DNA of 46,862 nucleotides from Lysobacterales bacterium (GTDB lineage: Bacteria > Pseudomonadota > Gammaproteobacteria > Xanthomonadales > Xanthomonadaceae), in assembly GCA_020442465.1 (NCBI GenBank), contig JAGRJY010000162.1, forward strand, positions 1-46,862. The letters are read 5' to 3'. The notes under the pieces were generated by a model that did not search any database, had not been told where the DNA came from, and was given only the letters and a program-made list of their open reading frames with translations. Both the position numbers and the translations under genes were made by a program. Below are positions 1 to 9,236 of this stretch, one piece after another (within the stretch, counting starts at the first letter, position 1; the number at the start of each line of letters is the position of its first letter).

Positions 1-101
1 ATGATGGCCCAGGGTGCAAAGCACCCAACCCAGAGGCCTGATACATAGATGCAGCCGGATTCCGGCGAGCAGAGCAGCGTTGACGGACGGGGCGAGTCCA
101 T

Positions 102-127
102 ACATAGGAGGGGATTCATCCCCGACC
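102..127 (+). repeat. REP-like palindromic repeat
   Basis: The element contains TAGGAGGGGATTCATCCCC followed by GACC. GGGGATTCATCCCC is a near-perfect inverted repeat (GGGGAT/ATCCCC). The same element occurs inverted at 45461-45484 and, with changed arms, at 5238-5262 and three times within 5307-5595. All copies are intergenic. It lies in the 239 bases downstream of the permease gene, in which I see nothing else. Confidence 0.7.
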
Positions 128-239
128 CGGACGTGCAGGATCGTCGACTCAGGCGCAGCCGCTACCGCTGCAGACACGCCCCTCGCCCGCGCGTCATGGC
201 GCGGCAGGCGTTGCCGATGTCGGGCCCGTCGCGCTGCGC

Positions 240-1556
240 TCAGAGGCCCAGCGCGAACAGGCCCAGGCACAGCAGCAGGCCGAGTCCGGGCACGATCACG
301 GTCAGCGCGCCGACCGGCGCGTAGGCGTCGCGGTGGGTTTCGCCGCAGATGGCCCGAATCGTGGTCACCACGTAGCCGTTGTGCGGCATCGAGTCGAGTA
401 CGCCCGACGAAATCGCGACGGCGCGATGCAGCTGATCCGGCGGCACGCCCTGGCCGAGAAATACCGGTGCAAGAATGGGCAGGGCAATCGCTTGTCCGCC
501 CGAAGCCGACCCTGTCATCGCGGCGATCGCACTGACCGCCAGCGCCGCGCTGGCGACGCCCGGGCCGGGCAGGTGCGTGACCCAGGATACCGCCGCGGCG
601 AATGCGGGCGACAGCTTGGCCACGGCGCCGAATCCGACCACGGCCGCGGTGTTGCCGATGGCGATCAATGCGCCGGTGCTGCCCTGTCCGATCGCCGGTC
701 CCAGTCCGTCCATGCGACGCATGCAGCTCAACCAGACCAGCGCACAGCCGGCCAGCAGGGCAAGAATCAGTGCCGAGGTCTGCAGGGTGTCGTGGAAGGC
801 GAACGAGACCACCAGCACGCCGAGCGGGCCGATCAAGGCCACCCAGGGATTCGGCAGGTCGGCACGCTGCGTGGCCTCATGGTCACCGGCGCGTGCCTCG
901 AATCCTTCGCCGCGCGCCACCGCGCGACGCAGCATCCACACCAGCCATGCGTAGCCGAACGCGGCCATGAACACCGCCGTGACCAGGCTGGCCTGCCAGG
1001 CGGCCCAGGGAGAGGTGCCGAGGAACTCGATCGGAATCCAGTTCTGGATTTCCGGCGAGCCGGCGGAAGTCATGGTGAAGGTGACCGAGCCGAATGCCAG
1101 TGCAGCGGGAATGAACCGTCGCGGCAGATTGGCGGCGCGGAACAGGCTGAGCGCGGTGGGGTAGACCGAGAAGGCGACCACGAACAGGCTGACGCCGCCG
1201 TAGGTGAGCACGGCACAGGCCAGCACGATCGCCAGCGCCGCGCGCTGGGCGCCGATGCCGCGCAGCACCCATTGTGCGATCGCGTCGGCCGCGCCGGATT
1301 CCTCCATCAGCTTGCCGAAGATCGAGCCGAGCAGGAACATGAAGAACCAGCTGGCGATGAAGCTGGTGAATCCCGCCATGTACGCATTGAGCAGGTTCGA
1401 CTGGCCGGCGTCGGCCAGCTGCGGCAGCAGCGCGAGATTGCTGGTCAATGCCACCAGCAGCGCGCACAGCGGCGTGGCGACGAACAGGTTCGTGCCGCGA
1501 ATGGTGAGCACGATGAGCAGGGCGAGTGCGCCTGCCAATCCGAGCATGCTGAGCAT
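240..1556 (-). CDS. GntP-family permease, probable 3-hydroxybutyrate type
   Basis: This 438-residue polytopic inner-membrane protein has about a dozen hydrophobic segments and the length of GntP-family (gluconate/hydroxyacid:H+) symporters. The C-terminal signature LDSMPHNGYVVTTI, followed by a conserved H-R-D-A-Y, resembles the PHNG motif that I associate with D-beta-hydroxybutyrate permeases rather than true gluconate carriers; that assignment is from memory. The small-residue stretch TGSASGGQAIALPILAP is also typical of the family. The ATG at 1556 is used; a second ATG three codons in (1547) is possible. The gene is divergent from the TonB-dependent receptor and shares a 139-bp control region with it. 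A PHB depolymerase nearby supports a hydroxybutyrate substrate, but that part is inference. Confidence 0.85.
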   Translation of the reverse strand: MLSMLGLAGALALLIVLTIRGTNLFVATPLCALLVALTSNLALLPQLADAGQSNLLNAYMAGFTSFIASWFFMFLLGSIFGKLMEESGAADAIAQWVLRGIGAQRAALAIVLACAVLTYGGVSLFVVAFSVYPTALSLFRAANLPRRFIPAALAFGSVTFTMTSAGSPEIQNWIPIEFLGTSPWAAWQASLVTAVFMAAFGYAWLVWMLRRAVARGEGFEARAGDHEATQRADLPNPWVALIGPLGVLVVSFAFHDTLQTSALILALLAGCALVWLSCMRRMDGLGPAIGQGSTGALIAIGNTAAVVGFGAVAKLSPAFAAAVSWVTHLPGPGVASAALAVSAIAAMTGSASGGQAIALPILAPVFLGQGVPPDQLHRAVAISSGVLDSMPHNGYVVTTIRAICGETHRDAYAPVGALTVIVPGLGLLLCLGLFALGL

Positions 1557-1610
1557 GGTGAAACCTGTGACTGGCGTTGCCGCGCATGGTCGGCCTGCGC
1601 CCCGAACCCG

Positions 1611-1635
1611 GTAACTGTACGAAGGTACAGGTTAC
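1611..1635. promoter_or_regulatory. Inverted repeat in divergent control region
   Basis: GTAACTGTAC, the loop GAAG, then GTACAGGTTAC form two arms that match apart from one bulged base. The element sits between the starts of the permease (1556) and the TonB-dependent receptor (1696). A dimeric repressor or activator site, or a stem-loop in the 5' leader of the receptor mRNA, are both possible. I do not recognise the regulator. Confidence 0.45.
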
Positions 1636-1695
1636 GGATCAGGCGTTCCGGCGCAGCATGCCGCCCATCAACCGTGTCGTCCGGAGGAATCGACC

Positions 1696-3903
1696 ATGCA
1701 TCCGCGCCTGCCCGCACCTGCGCCCCGCCGTCTGCTGCTCAGCTCCGCGGTGGCGGCCGCACTCTGTCTGCCCATGATGCTTGCGCCGGAGTCGGCGCGC
1801 GCGCAGGAGTCGGACGAAAATCGCGACACCACTTCACTGGGTGAGGTCACGGTGACCGCCCGCAAGCGCGAGGAAACCATCCAGGACGTGCCCGTCGCGG
1901 TCACCGCCTACACCCAGGAAGCGCTCGACGTGTTGAACGTCGAAGACATCGGTGACCTCGACGCGCTGGTGCCGAACCTGACCATCTATGCGGCGCGCGG
2001 TTCTTCCAGCACGGTCACCGCGTACATTCGCGGCGTGGGCCAGGCCGATCCGCTGTGGGGCGTCGACCCGGGCGTCGGCATCTATCTGGATGACGTCTAC
2101 GTGGCGCGTCCGCAGGGCGCCCTGCTCGACGTGTTCGACGTCGAACGCATCGAGGTGCTGCGTGGTCCTCAGGGCACGCTGTACGGCAAGAACACCATCG
2201 GCGGTGCGATCAAGTATGTCTCGGCGCCGCTGGAGGAAGACTTCTACGGCCGCGGCTCGATCACCCTGGGCAATTACAACCAGCTCGACGTCAAGGGCAA
2301 CCTCAATGCGCCGGTTGGCGACGGTTGGGTTGCTCGCGTGGCGGTGGCGTCGCTTTCGCGCGACGGCTACGGCGAGAACATCAACACCGACCAGGAAGTC
2401 TGGGACAAGGAAATCCTCGCCGCGCGCGGCACGCTGGGTTTCGTCGGCAATCCGGACTTCTACATGCGCCTCTCCGCAGACTGGATGGACGACAAGAGCG
2501 GCGTGCGTCCGGCGCAGATGCTCGCGCCGAACCCGTTCGCCCCGGGTGTGCTCCCGCTGGATGATCGCTACGACGTTCGCAACGGCATGCCGAACATCAA
2601 CAACACGTCGATCAGCGGCGCCGCGCTGACCTTGGGCTGGAACCTTGGTGAAGCCTGGGCGCTGAAGTCGGTGACGTCCTACCGCGAGTCCGACACCGAA
2701 ACCAACATCGACTTCGACACGTTGCCGAACCCGATCGCCGACGTGAAGGCGTTCTACAACGATCACCAGCTTTCGCAGGAACTGCAGCTCAACTACGACA
2801 ACGCCGGCGACTTCCGCGGTGTGGCCGGCGTGTACTGGTTCGACGGTCGGGCCGGTGGCCAGGTGCTGAACAACTTCTTCAACGCCATCTTCGGCGACAC
2901 CCAGGGTACGGTGGATACCGAAAGCGTCGCCGTCTACGGCGAAGGCACCTGGGATCTGACCGATCAGTGGTCGTTGACCGCCGGTGCGCGTTACACCACC
3001 GAGAAGAAGACGGCCGACGTGCTGAATATCGGCTACACCGACGGCACCTTCTCGACGCCCAGCGGCGCGATCGCAGCGGACTTCAGGGACTCGAAGACCT
3101 TCGACGCGTTCTCGCCGAAGATCTCGGTCGACTACAAGCTCAGCGACGACACCCTGCTGTATGCCCTGGCCAGCCGCGGCTTCAAGTCCGGCGGCTTCAA
3201 CATCCGCGCCCAGGCCACGGCGGTGCCGCGTTCGCGTGAGCCGTTCGACGACGAAACGGTGACCAGCTTCGAAATCGGCGCCAAGAATGCCTTCCTCGAC
3301 GGCCGCATGTTCCTCAACCTGGCCTACTTCTACAACGACTACGAAGACATCCAGCTGTCGATCTTCACCGAGATTCCGAACAGTGATCCGCCGGCATTCT
3401 TCGGCGACTTCACCAACGCGGGTGCGGGCACGGTGCAGGGCATCGAGCTGGAGTACCAGATGAACTTCACCGACAGCTTCCGCCTGCAGGGCAACCTCGC
3501 CTGGCTGGATGCCGAGTACGACGAGTTCATCAGCGCGGGCGTCGACGTCGCCGACTCGCAGAAGTTCACCAATGCGCCCGAGTTCTCCGGCGCGGTGACC
3601 GGCCTGTTCGATCACGATCTCGGCGACAACGGCACGCTGACCACCCGCTTGACCTACAGCTATCAGTCGTCGGTGTATCCGACCACCGACCTGTCTGAAG
3701 CGATCAAGCAGGACGGCTACGGTCTGCTGTCGGCCGGTCTGATCTGGCAGACGCGGGGTGCCTGGCGGTTTGCCCTCGAGGGCAACAACCTGACCGACAA
3801 GGAGTACCGCACCACCGGCTACAACATCGGTGCGCTCGGCATCCTGACCGGGTTCTACGGTGCGCCGCGTACCTACTCGGTGACCGCGACCTACGAGTTC
3901 TGA
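1696..3903 (+). CDS. TonB-dependent outer-membrane receptor
   Basis: The product is 735 residues, a normal size for a TonB-dependent transporter. An N-terminal Sec signal peptide ends near ARA-Q at about residue 37. A TonB-box-like EVTVTARKR follows at about residues 50-58. The plug domain (about 60-170) contains YLDDVYVARPQGALLDVFD and the conserved VLRGPQGTLYGKN. The rest is a 22-strand-type beta-barrel ending in aromatic YEF, as expected for BAM recognition. The start has a good GGAGG Shine-Dalgarno sequence 9-13 bases upstream. It most resembles the large proteobacterial class with plug motif 'GPQGTLYGKN'. The substrate is unknown; the divergent GntP-type permease suggests an organic acid or oligomer. 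Confidence 0.93.
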   Translation: MHPRLPAPAPRRLLLSSAVAAALCLPMMLAPESARAQESDENRDTTSLGEVTVTARKREETIQDVPVAVTAYTQEALDVLNVEDIGDLDALVPNLTIYAARGSSSTVTAYIRGVGQADPLWGVDPGVGIYLDDVYVARPQGALLDVFDVERIEVLRGPQGTLYGKNTIGGAIKYVSAPLEEDFYGRGSITLGNYNQLDVKGNLNAPVGDGWVARVAVASLSRDGYGENINTDQEVWDKEILAARGTLGFVGNPDFYMRLSADWMDDKSGVRPAQMLAPNPFAPGVLPLDDRYDVRNGMPNINNTSISGAALTLGWNLGEAWALKSVTSYRESDTETNIDFDTLPNPIADVKAFYNDHQLSQELQLNYDNAGDFRGVAGVYWFDGRAGGQVLNNFFNAIFGDTQGTVDTESVAVYGEGTWDLTDQWSLTAGARYTTEKKTADVLNIGYTDGTFSTPSGAIAADFRDSKTFDAFSPKISVDYKLSDDTLLYALASRGFKSGGFNIRAQATAVPRSREPFDDETVTSFEIGAKNAFLDGRMFLNLAYFYNDYEDIQLSIFTEIPNSDPPAFFGDFTNAGAGTVQGIELEYQMNFTDSFRLQGNLAWLDAEYDEFISAGVDVADSQKFTNAPEFSGAVTGLFDHDLGDNGTLTTRLTYSYQSSVYPTTDLSEAIKQDGYGLLSAGLIWQTRGAWRFALEGNNLTDKEYRTTGYNIGALGILTGFYGAPRTYSVTATYEF

Positions 3904-3918
3904 TGCGCCGGCTCCGTG

Positions 3919-3935
3919 CGCCCGACGTTCGGGCG
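3919..3935 (+). terminator. Stem-loop after TonB-dependent receptor
   Basis: CGCCCGA-CGT-TCGGGCG is a perfect 7-bp stem with a 3-base loop, 16 bases after the stop codon. There is no T-run, so factor-independent termination is uncertain. The rest of the gap up to 4178 shows no convincing gene. Confidence 0.4.
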
Positions 3936-4178
3936 GGCGTACGGGGCTTCTGCACGCGCGGCGTGGCGTGCACACTGCGAGCCTCTCGCACACTGGTGCT
4001 ATCGCGTCGGCCTCGGCGCTGCGATCGGCTCATCGGCGGGAGACTGGCCTGAGCATCGAAGACCTCGCACGGCAGGCGCACCGAAGTCGGGCGGTGCGGT
4101 TGCACCCACCGCCACGAGCGACGGTGACTCGGCCAGAACATGCCTGCGATGCGTACGCCCGGTTAGGAGCCTCAAGCC

Positions 4179-5216
4179 ATGACCCACCATCCATTCCGAT
4201 TCGTCCGCCCTGAGCGGGCGCCGGTCGTCGCGATGCTCGCGCTCGCTGCGCTGCTGGCCGGTTGTTCCACCGCTGAACCGTTGGCGCCGCCGCCAGCGCT
4301 GAGTATCGATGCCAGTCGCGTGTCGGTGTCGGGACTCAGCTCGGGTGCCTATATGGCGCAGCAGTTTCATCTGGCCCATTCGTCGAAGCTGATCGGTGCT
4401 GCGTTGCTGGCCGGTGGTCCGTACGGCTGCGCCGAAGGCAGCCTGCAGACTGCGCTGGATCGCTGCATGGCGCCGGCCGAAGGGAAGGGTGCGGATGTTT
4501 CCACGCTCGCCGCGACTACTCGCGCGCGCGCAGAGGCGGGCAAGCTCGACGCGCTCGATGGGCTGCGGGGCGACCGGGTGTATGTTTTCCACGGCACGCT
4601 CGACAGCACGGTCGGAAACGCGACCACCGAAGCCTCCGCTTCGCTGTATGAGACCTTGGATGCCGGCGTGGCAGTGGTGCGCGATGTGGAGCGACCGATC
4701 GCCCACCTGATGCCGCTGGCCGCGGAGGGGGACGACTGTGGCAAGTCGGAATCGCCCTACATGGCGCGCTGTGGGTTCGACGCCGCTGGCACCGCGTTGC
4801 GTTCGATCTACGCCTCGGACATCGGTGCTGCAGATGCTGCATCGGGCACGCTGATGAGCATCGACGCTTCGGCCGGACTCGACGCGGTACCCGGCGACAG
4901 CAAGGCGTTCCTGTACGTGCCGACGAAGTGCGCCGAGGGTGCATCCTGCGGCTTGCACATCGCGTTCCACGGCTGCCAGCAATCGGTATCCGATATCGGC
5001 GACCGCTTTGCCCGCGACGCCGGCTACAACCGCTGGGCCGATGCGATGGATCTGGTGGTGCTGTACCCGCAAACCGTGTCCAGCATGATGCCGCTGAACC
5101 CGAAATCGTGTTGGGACTGGTGGGGCTACACCGGCGAGGATTACGACACTCGCAACGGCGCACAGATCAAGTGGGTCGCCGCACTGGCCAACCAGCTCGG
5201 CGCCAGGTTCGACTGA
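4179..5216 (+). CDS. PHB depolymerase-family esterase, lipoprotein
   Basis: This 345-residue alpha/beta hydrolase of the poly(3-hydroxybutyrate) depolymerase esterase family hydrolyses PHB or related polyester chains. The lipobox LLAGC puts the lipidated cysteine at residue 29, so the enzyme is membrane-anchored, probably on the outer membrane. The nucleophile motif GLSSG gives Ser54. The strand ending in FHGTLDSTV supplies Asp142 and RPIAHLMP supplies His176, completing a plausible triad in the right order. The C-terminal half holds FHGCQQ and SCWDWWGY, aromatic motifs seen in this family and probably substrate-facing. The Shine-Dalgarno sequence is GGAG, 10 bases before the ATG. A 3HB-oligomer hydrolase at 25540 and a PHNG-type permease at 240 would complete extracellular PHB use. 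Confidence 0.88.
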   Translation: MTHHPFRFVRPERAPVVAMLALAALLAGCSTAEPLAPPPALSIDASRVSVSGLSSGAYMAQQFHLAHSSKLIGAALLAGGPYGCAEGSLQTALDRCMAPAEGKGADVSTLAATTRARAEAGKLDALDGLRGDRVYVFHGTLDSTVGNATTEASASLYETLDAGVAVVRDVERPIAHLMPLAAEGDDCGKSESPYMARCGFDAAGTALRSIYASDIGAADAASGTLMSIDASAGLDAVPGDSKAFLYVPTKCAEGASCGLHIAFHGCQQSVSDIGDRFARDAGYNRWADAMDLVVLYPQTVSSMMPLNPKSCWDWWGYTGEDYDTRNGAQIKWVAALANQLGARFD

Positions 5217-5237
5217 CCGGCGGCATCGATGGCCGCG

Positions 5238-5262
5238 GTCGGGAATGAATTCCCTCCTACAA
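5238..5262 (-). repeat. Degenerate REP-like element
   Basis: GTCGGGAATGAATTCCCTCC then TACAA is, on the minus strand, TTGTAGGAGGGAATTCATTC then CCGAC, the same design as the copies at 102 and 45461. One G in the arm is replaced by A, with a matching change in the other arm, so the stem is kept. Confidence 0.65.
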
Positions 5263-5306
5263 CCGCGCGCCAGTTTTCTTGCACGTCATGGATGAATGCC
5301 CTCGTG

Positions 5307-5595
5307 CGGTGGCACTCGCCCCCTGTAGGAGGGGTTTCAACCCCGACCCGACCCCTCGTTCGTTCCCGCTCGGTTTGTGCCCGCTCCGACAGGCACTACC
5401 GGTCGAGACCGCGAGTCCGCTATTGGTGGCACTCGGCCCCTGTAGGAGGGGTTTCAACCCCGACCCGACCCCTCGCTCGTCCGCGCCCGGTTTGTGCTCG
5501 CTCCGACAGGCAGCACCGGTCGAGAACGAGAGTCCGCTTGCGGTGGCGCCCGCCCCCTGCAGGAGGGGTTTCAACCCCGACCCGATCCCTCGCTT
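5307..5595 (+). repeat. 117-bp tandem repeat, about 2.5 units, REP core in each
   Basis: The motif TGTAGGAGGGGTTTCAACCC begins at 5324 and 5441, and a TGCAGGAGGGG variant begins at 5558, so the spacing is exactly 117 bases twice. The linkers also match, for example CGCTCCGACAGGCA at 5382 and 5499. The third unit breaks off near 5595. GGGGTTTCAACCCC is a 14-base palindrome. The repeat fills most of the 581-base gap between the PHB depolymerase gene and the hybrid kinase gene. Because 117 is divisible by three, open frames run through it and encode repeated peptides, but codon pattern and context do not support a gene. The rest of the gap (5596-5797) holds no recognisable feature. Confidence 0.85.
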
Positions 5596-5797
5596 GCCGT
5601 CAGGCGAATCCTGCCATCCCCGACGTCCAGCCCAACAACACGGCGCTCATGCCCGACCGCGCCGTGGGGCCGGGTGAACTTCGCATGCCGGTGATTCGGC
5701 TGCCGCACCGACGCCGCGCGCCGGGTCCTGCTTGCCCGCCGCTCGGCTACCATCGGCCCATGCGTCGTGCCTTCCGCTTCCTCTCCGCGGCACCGCC

Positions 5798-8700
5798 ATG
5801 CTGACTTCGTTTGGCGTGGCGTTGGCCGTCGTGGCGTGGCTGGGCCTGCTGTTTGCCGTGGCGATCTGGGGCGAACGCCATCCGTGGATGCGCGGGCGTC
5901 TCGCTGCCGTCGCCTATTCGCTGGCCTTGGCGGTGTACTGCACCTCGTGGACTTTCTACGGCACGGTCAGCCAGGGCGTGCGCCACGGCTGGTGGCTGCC
6001 GCCGACCTTTCTCGGCACGATCCTGCTGTACGTGTTCGCGTTTCCATTCCTGCGTCGGCTGCTGTCGACCGCCAAGAGCGTGAATGCCACCTCGGTGGCC
6101 GACTTCATCGCCAGCCGTTTTGGCCAAAGCAGCGGACTGGCAGCCCTGGTTACCGGCGTCGTGGTGGTCGGCATGCTGCCGTACGTGGCGCTGCAGCTGA
6201 AGGCCGTGGCGATGAGCTACTCCGCCATGGTGGGCGGCGGCGAACACGCACCAGCCTGGCAGGACAGCGCGCTGTACGTCGCCGCGACGATGGCCGTATT
6301 CGCGATGCTGTTCGGTACCCGCAGCATTTCGTCCACGCAGGCCAATCGCGGGCTGATCACGGCGATGGCTTTCGAGGCGATCTTCAAGTTGGGCGCCATG
6401 CTCACGCTCGGGCTGTTCGTCGTGGCGGTGCTGTACGACGGACCGATGGATCTGTGGACGCAGTGGTCGCCCGCCGGCGCACACGTGCAGGAGCCGCGGC
6501 CCTACGCCTACGTGACCCTCGCGGGTCTGGGCATGCTGGCGATGTTCACACTGCCGCACCAGTTCCACATCGGCGTGGTCGAGTGTGGCGAACAGCGCCA
6601 GTTGGAAACCGCACGCTGGCTGTTTCCGCTGTTCCTGCTGCTGATCAGCCTGCCGATCTGGCCGCTGGCCGCGGCCGGCACGCTGCGCCTGGCCGACATG
6701 GGGCTGCCGTCGGATCTGTATGTGTTGGGACTGCCGCTCTCCAACCAGGCGCCGACGCTGAGCCTGCTGGTACTGATCGGCGGTATCGCCGCCGCGTCGG
6801 GCATGGTCATCATGGCAAGCCTGTCGATCAGCATCATGGTCGGCAACCACTGGGCGGCACCGTGGCTGCTGCGCCGAGGTTGGCCTGCGGGCAACTGGCT
6901 CGGCGATGTGCGCACCCTGCGCCGGCTCGGCATCGCCGGCGTGATGGTGCTCGGCTACGCCTACTCGCGCGCGCTGGCGAGTCTCGACTCGCTGGCCGAG
7001 ATCGGCGCGCAAAGCTTTTCGGCGCTGGCCCAGCTCGCCCCGGCCGTGATTCTCGCCGTTTACCGGCCCAGCATGCCGCCGCGGGCGATCGCTTCGGGCA
7101 TCGCAGCCGGATTCCTGCTCTGGGCCTATGTGCTGATCGTGCCTCTGGTGCTGCCGGACTGGGCGAGTGCGGCCCAAGGCATCTGGTCTCCCAACGGCTT
7201 GTTCGGGCTGGAAAACGTCGACGCCCTGAGCCGCGGCGTGTGGTGCAGTCTGGGGCTCAATCTCGCGGTGCTGCTCGCGGTGGCCCAGTGGGCGGGAGAG
7301 CGCGCACCCAAGGCGCGCGGGCGCGGCCTGGACGAAGGCGCCCTGCGACCGATCGCCCAGCGGTTTCTTGATCATGGTCGATTCGACCAGCTCGTCCACG
7401 AAGGGCGCGAGAATCTCGAAGCGCGGGTCGCACATGAGCTGACCGCGGTGATCGGCGCTGCCTCCACGAAACTGCTGCTCGACGCCGCACGACCCGGCAG
7501 CGACCAGGACGTCGAACAGGTGGCGAGCATCGTCGGCGATGCCACCCAGGCGGCGCGCTTTTCGCAGCAGGTGCTGGGCGCCGCGCTGGAGAACATGAGC
7601 CAGGGCATCAGCGTGGTCGACGCACAGCTGCGGCTGGTGGCCTGGAACCGGCGCTACGCTGAGATGTTCGCCATTCCGGACGAGTTGCTGCAGATCGGGC
7701 ATCCGATCGAACACTTGATTCGCCATTGTGCGAGCCGTCTGCGCGATCATCCGCTCAATGCAGACCATGTGACGCGACGGCTCAACCACCTGCGCGCCGG
7801 CACGCCCCATCTCAGCGAGCGCCGGCTGCCCGACGACAGCATCATCGAGATCCGTGGCCAGCCCATGCTCGGCGGCGGGTTCGTCACCACGTTCACCGAC
7901 GTCACCGAGTTCCGCAGCAACGAGCAGGCACTCACCGCGATTGCCGAAACGCTCGAACAGCGTGTTCAGGATCGCACGGCGGCCGCCGAGTCCGCGCGCG
8001 CCGACGCCGAGCAGGCCAACCAGGCCAAGTCGCGTCTGCTCGCCGCCATCACTCACGATCTGGCGCAGCCGCTCAATGCCGCGCGCCTGTTCGGCCACGC
8101 GCTGGCGCGCAAGACGGCCGCCTCGTCCGCCGAGTCCGACGTCGACAATCTGCTGCGCTCGATCGAATCGGCGGAAGGGCTGCTCAGTGGCCTGCTGGAC
8201 ATTTCGCGGCTCGGTGCCGGGGCCATCCAGCCGCAGCCCGCGGCAGTCGCGCTTGAATCAGTGCTGCGCCCGCTCGCCGAAGAGTTCCGCGTGCTGGCCG
8301 CGGAGAAGGGTCTGGAACTGCGCTACCGTGCGACCCAGGTGTGGGTGCACACCGACGCACAAATGTTGCGGCGGGTGGTGCAGAACTTCCTGACCAACGC
8401 CGTGCGCTACACCGAGCGCGGCGCCATTCTGCTGGGCGCCCGCCGCCGTGGCGACCACGTGTGGATCCAGGTGTGGGACAGCGGGCCCGGCATTGCCGAG
8501 CACGACCGTACGGCTATCTTCGAGGAGTTCCGGCGCCTCGATCGTGGCGGTCGCGGGCTGGGTCTGGGTCTTGCCATCGCCGAGCGCATGGCTCACCTGC
8601 TCGACGCCGAACTCGCGCTCGCCTCCCGGCTCGGCCACGGCAGTGTCTTCTCGATCGGGCTCGCCACCTGCGCGCCGGCCGAAGCGCCGCGATCCGAAGT

Positions 8701-9085
8701 CGTCGAACGCGTCGATGCCCCTGCGCTGCGCGTGCTGGTGGTCGACAACGACGCCGCGGTGCTGCAGGGCATGCAGGCCCTGCTCGAAAGCTGGGGATGC
8801 AGCGTGCGCGTCGCCCGTCAGTCCGCCGAGCTGCAAGCACAACTGCGCGATTTTCCCCCCGACATGCTGATGCTCGACTACCACCTCGACGGCGGCGACA
8901 CCGGTCTCGCGCTGCGCCAGCGGCTACCCGAAGCCCTGCAACAGCTGCCCTGCGTGCTCATCACCGCCGACCACGACCTCGCCATTCGCCAGGCCGCCGA
9001 AGCCGCCGGCTGCACCGTGCTGCACAAGCCGCTCAAGCCGTTGGCGTTGAAGTCGGTGATGGCGAGGGTGCGGGGAGCGGCTTAG
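5798..9085 (+). CDS. SSS-domain hybrid sensor histidine kinase (CrbS/MxtR-like)
   Basis: The product has 1095 residues from the ATG at 5798; upstream in-frame starts add only 22 low-quality residues. Residues 1 to about 510 form a sodium:solute symporter-like membrane domain with about 13 helices. A PAS domain (about 600-715), a short coiled coil, a HisKA dimerisation domain with phospho-acceptor His753 in THDLAQPLNAARLF, and an HATPase domain with GRGLGLGLAIAER follow. A C-terminal receiver has Asp1027 in MLMLDYHLD and Lys1077. This order and the H-box match CrbS/MxtR kinases, which control acetate and acetyl-CoA synthetase use through a NarL-type regulator. A fitting regulator is encoded at 24605-25282 rather than next door. 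Whether the SSS domain transports or only senses is not known from sequence. Confidence 0.85.
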   Translation: MLTSFGVALAVVAWLGLLFAVAIWGERHPWMRGRLAAVAYSLALAVYCTSWTFYGTVSQGVRHGWWLPPTFLGTILLYVFAFPFLRRLLSTAKSVNATSVADFIASRFGQSSGLAALVTGVVVVGMLPYVALQLKAVAMSYSAMVGGGEHAPAWQDSALYVAATMAVFAMLFGTRSISSTQANRGLITAMAFEAIFKLGAMLTLGLFVVAVLYDGPMDLWTQWSPAGAHVQEPRPYAYVTLAGLGMLAMFTLPHQFHIGVVECGEQRQLETARWLFPLFLLLISLPIWPLAAAGTLRLADMGLPSDLYVLGLPLSNQAPTLSLLVLIGGIAAASGMVIMASLSISIMVGNHWAAPWLLRRGWPAGNWLGDVRTLRRLGIAGVMVLGYAYSRALASLDSLAEIGAQSFSALAQLAPAVILAVYRPSMPPRAIASGIAAGFLLWAYVLIVPLVLPDWASAAQGIWSPNGLFGLENVDALSRGVWCSLGLNLAVLLAVAQWAGERAPKARGRGLDEGALRPIAQRFLDHGRFDQLVHEGRENLEARVAHELTAVIGAASTKLLLDAARPGSDQDVEQVASIVGDATQAARFSQQVLGAALENMSQGISVVDAQLRLVAWNRRYAEMFAIPDELLQIGHPIEHLIRHCASRLRDHPLNADHVTRRLNHLRAGTPHLSERRLPDDSIIEIRGQPMLGGGFVTTFTDVTEFRSNEQALTAIAETLEQRVQDRTAAAESARADAEQANQAKSRLLAAITHDLAQPLNAARLFGHALARKTAASSAESDVDNLLRSIESAEGLLSGLLDISRLGAGAIQPQPAAVALESVLRPLAEEFRVLAAEKGLELRYRATQVWVHTDAQMLRRVVQNFLTNAVRYTERGAILLGARRRGDHVWIQVWDSGPGIAEHDRTAIFEEFRRLDRGGRGLGLGLAIAERMAHLLDAELALASRLGHGSVFSIGLATCAPAEAPRSEVVERVDAPALRVLVVDNDAAVLQGMQALLESWGCSVRVARQSAELQAQLRDFPPDMLMLDYHLDGGDTGLALRQRLPEALQQLPCVLITADHDLAIRQAAEAAGCTVLHKPLKPLALKSVMARVRGAA

Positions 9086-9236
9086 CAAACATTCGGCCGT
9101 GCCTGGTGAACTCTATATATGTCTTCGTCGATGACTGAGCGTGGTCACGCAAGTGCACTACCGACTGAATGACGCTCAGTCTGGGTGCGAATGACCAGAC
9201 AGGCCATGCGAGCGGGTGTCCGGGCACAGGAGAGAA

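Noticed and set aside
1834..3993. 719-codon open frame antisense to the TonB-dependent receptor
   Set aside because: It mirrors a GC-rich gene, has Arg/Val/His-rich composition and no domain; the sense strand encodes an unmistakable receptor.
5229..5804. Open frame of 191 codons across the 117-bp repeat
   Set aside because: Open only because the period is a multiple of three; no Shine-Dalgarno sequence, and the content is the REP repeat.
5747..8098. 783-codon antisense frame in the hybrid kinase gene
   Set aside because: Gln/His/Arg-rich shadow of the SSS and PAS coding sequence with no recognisable domain.
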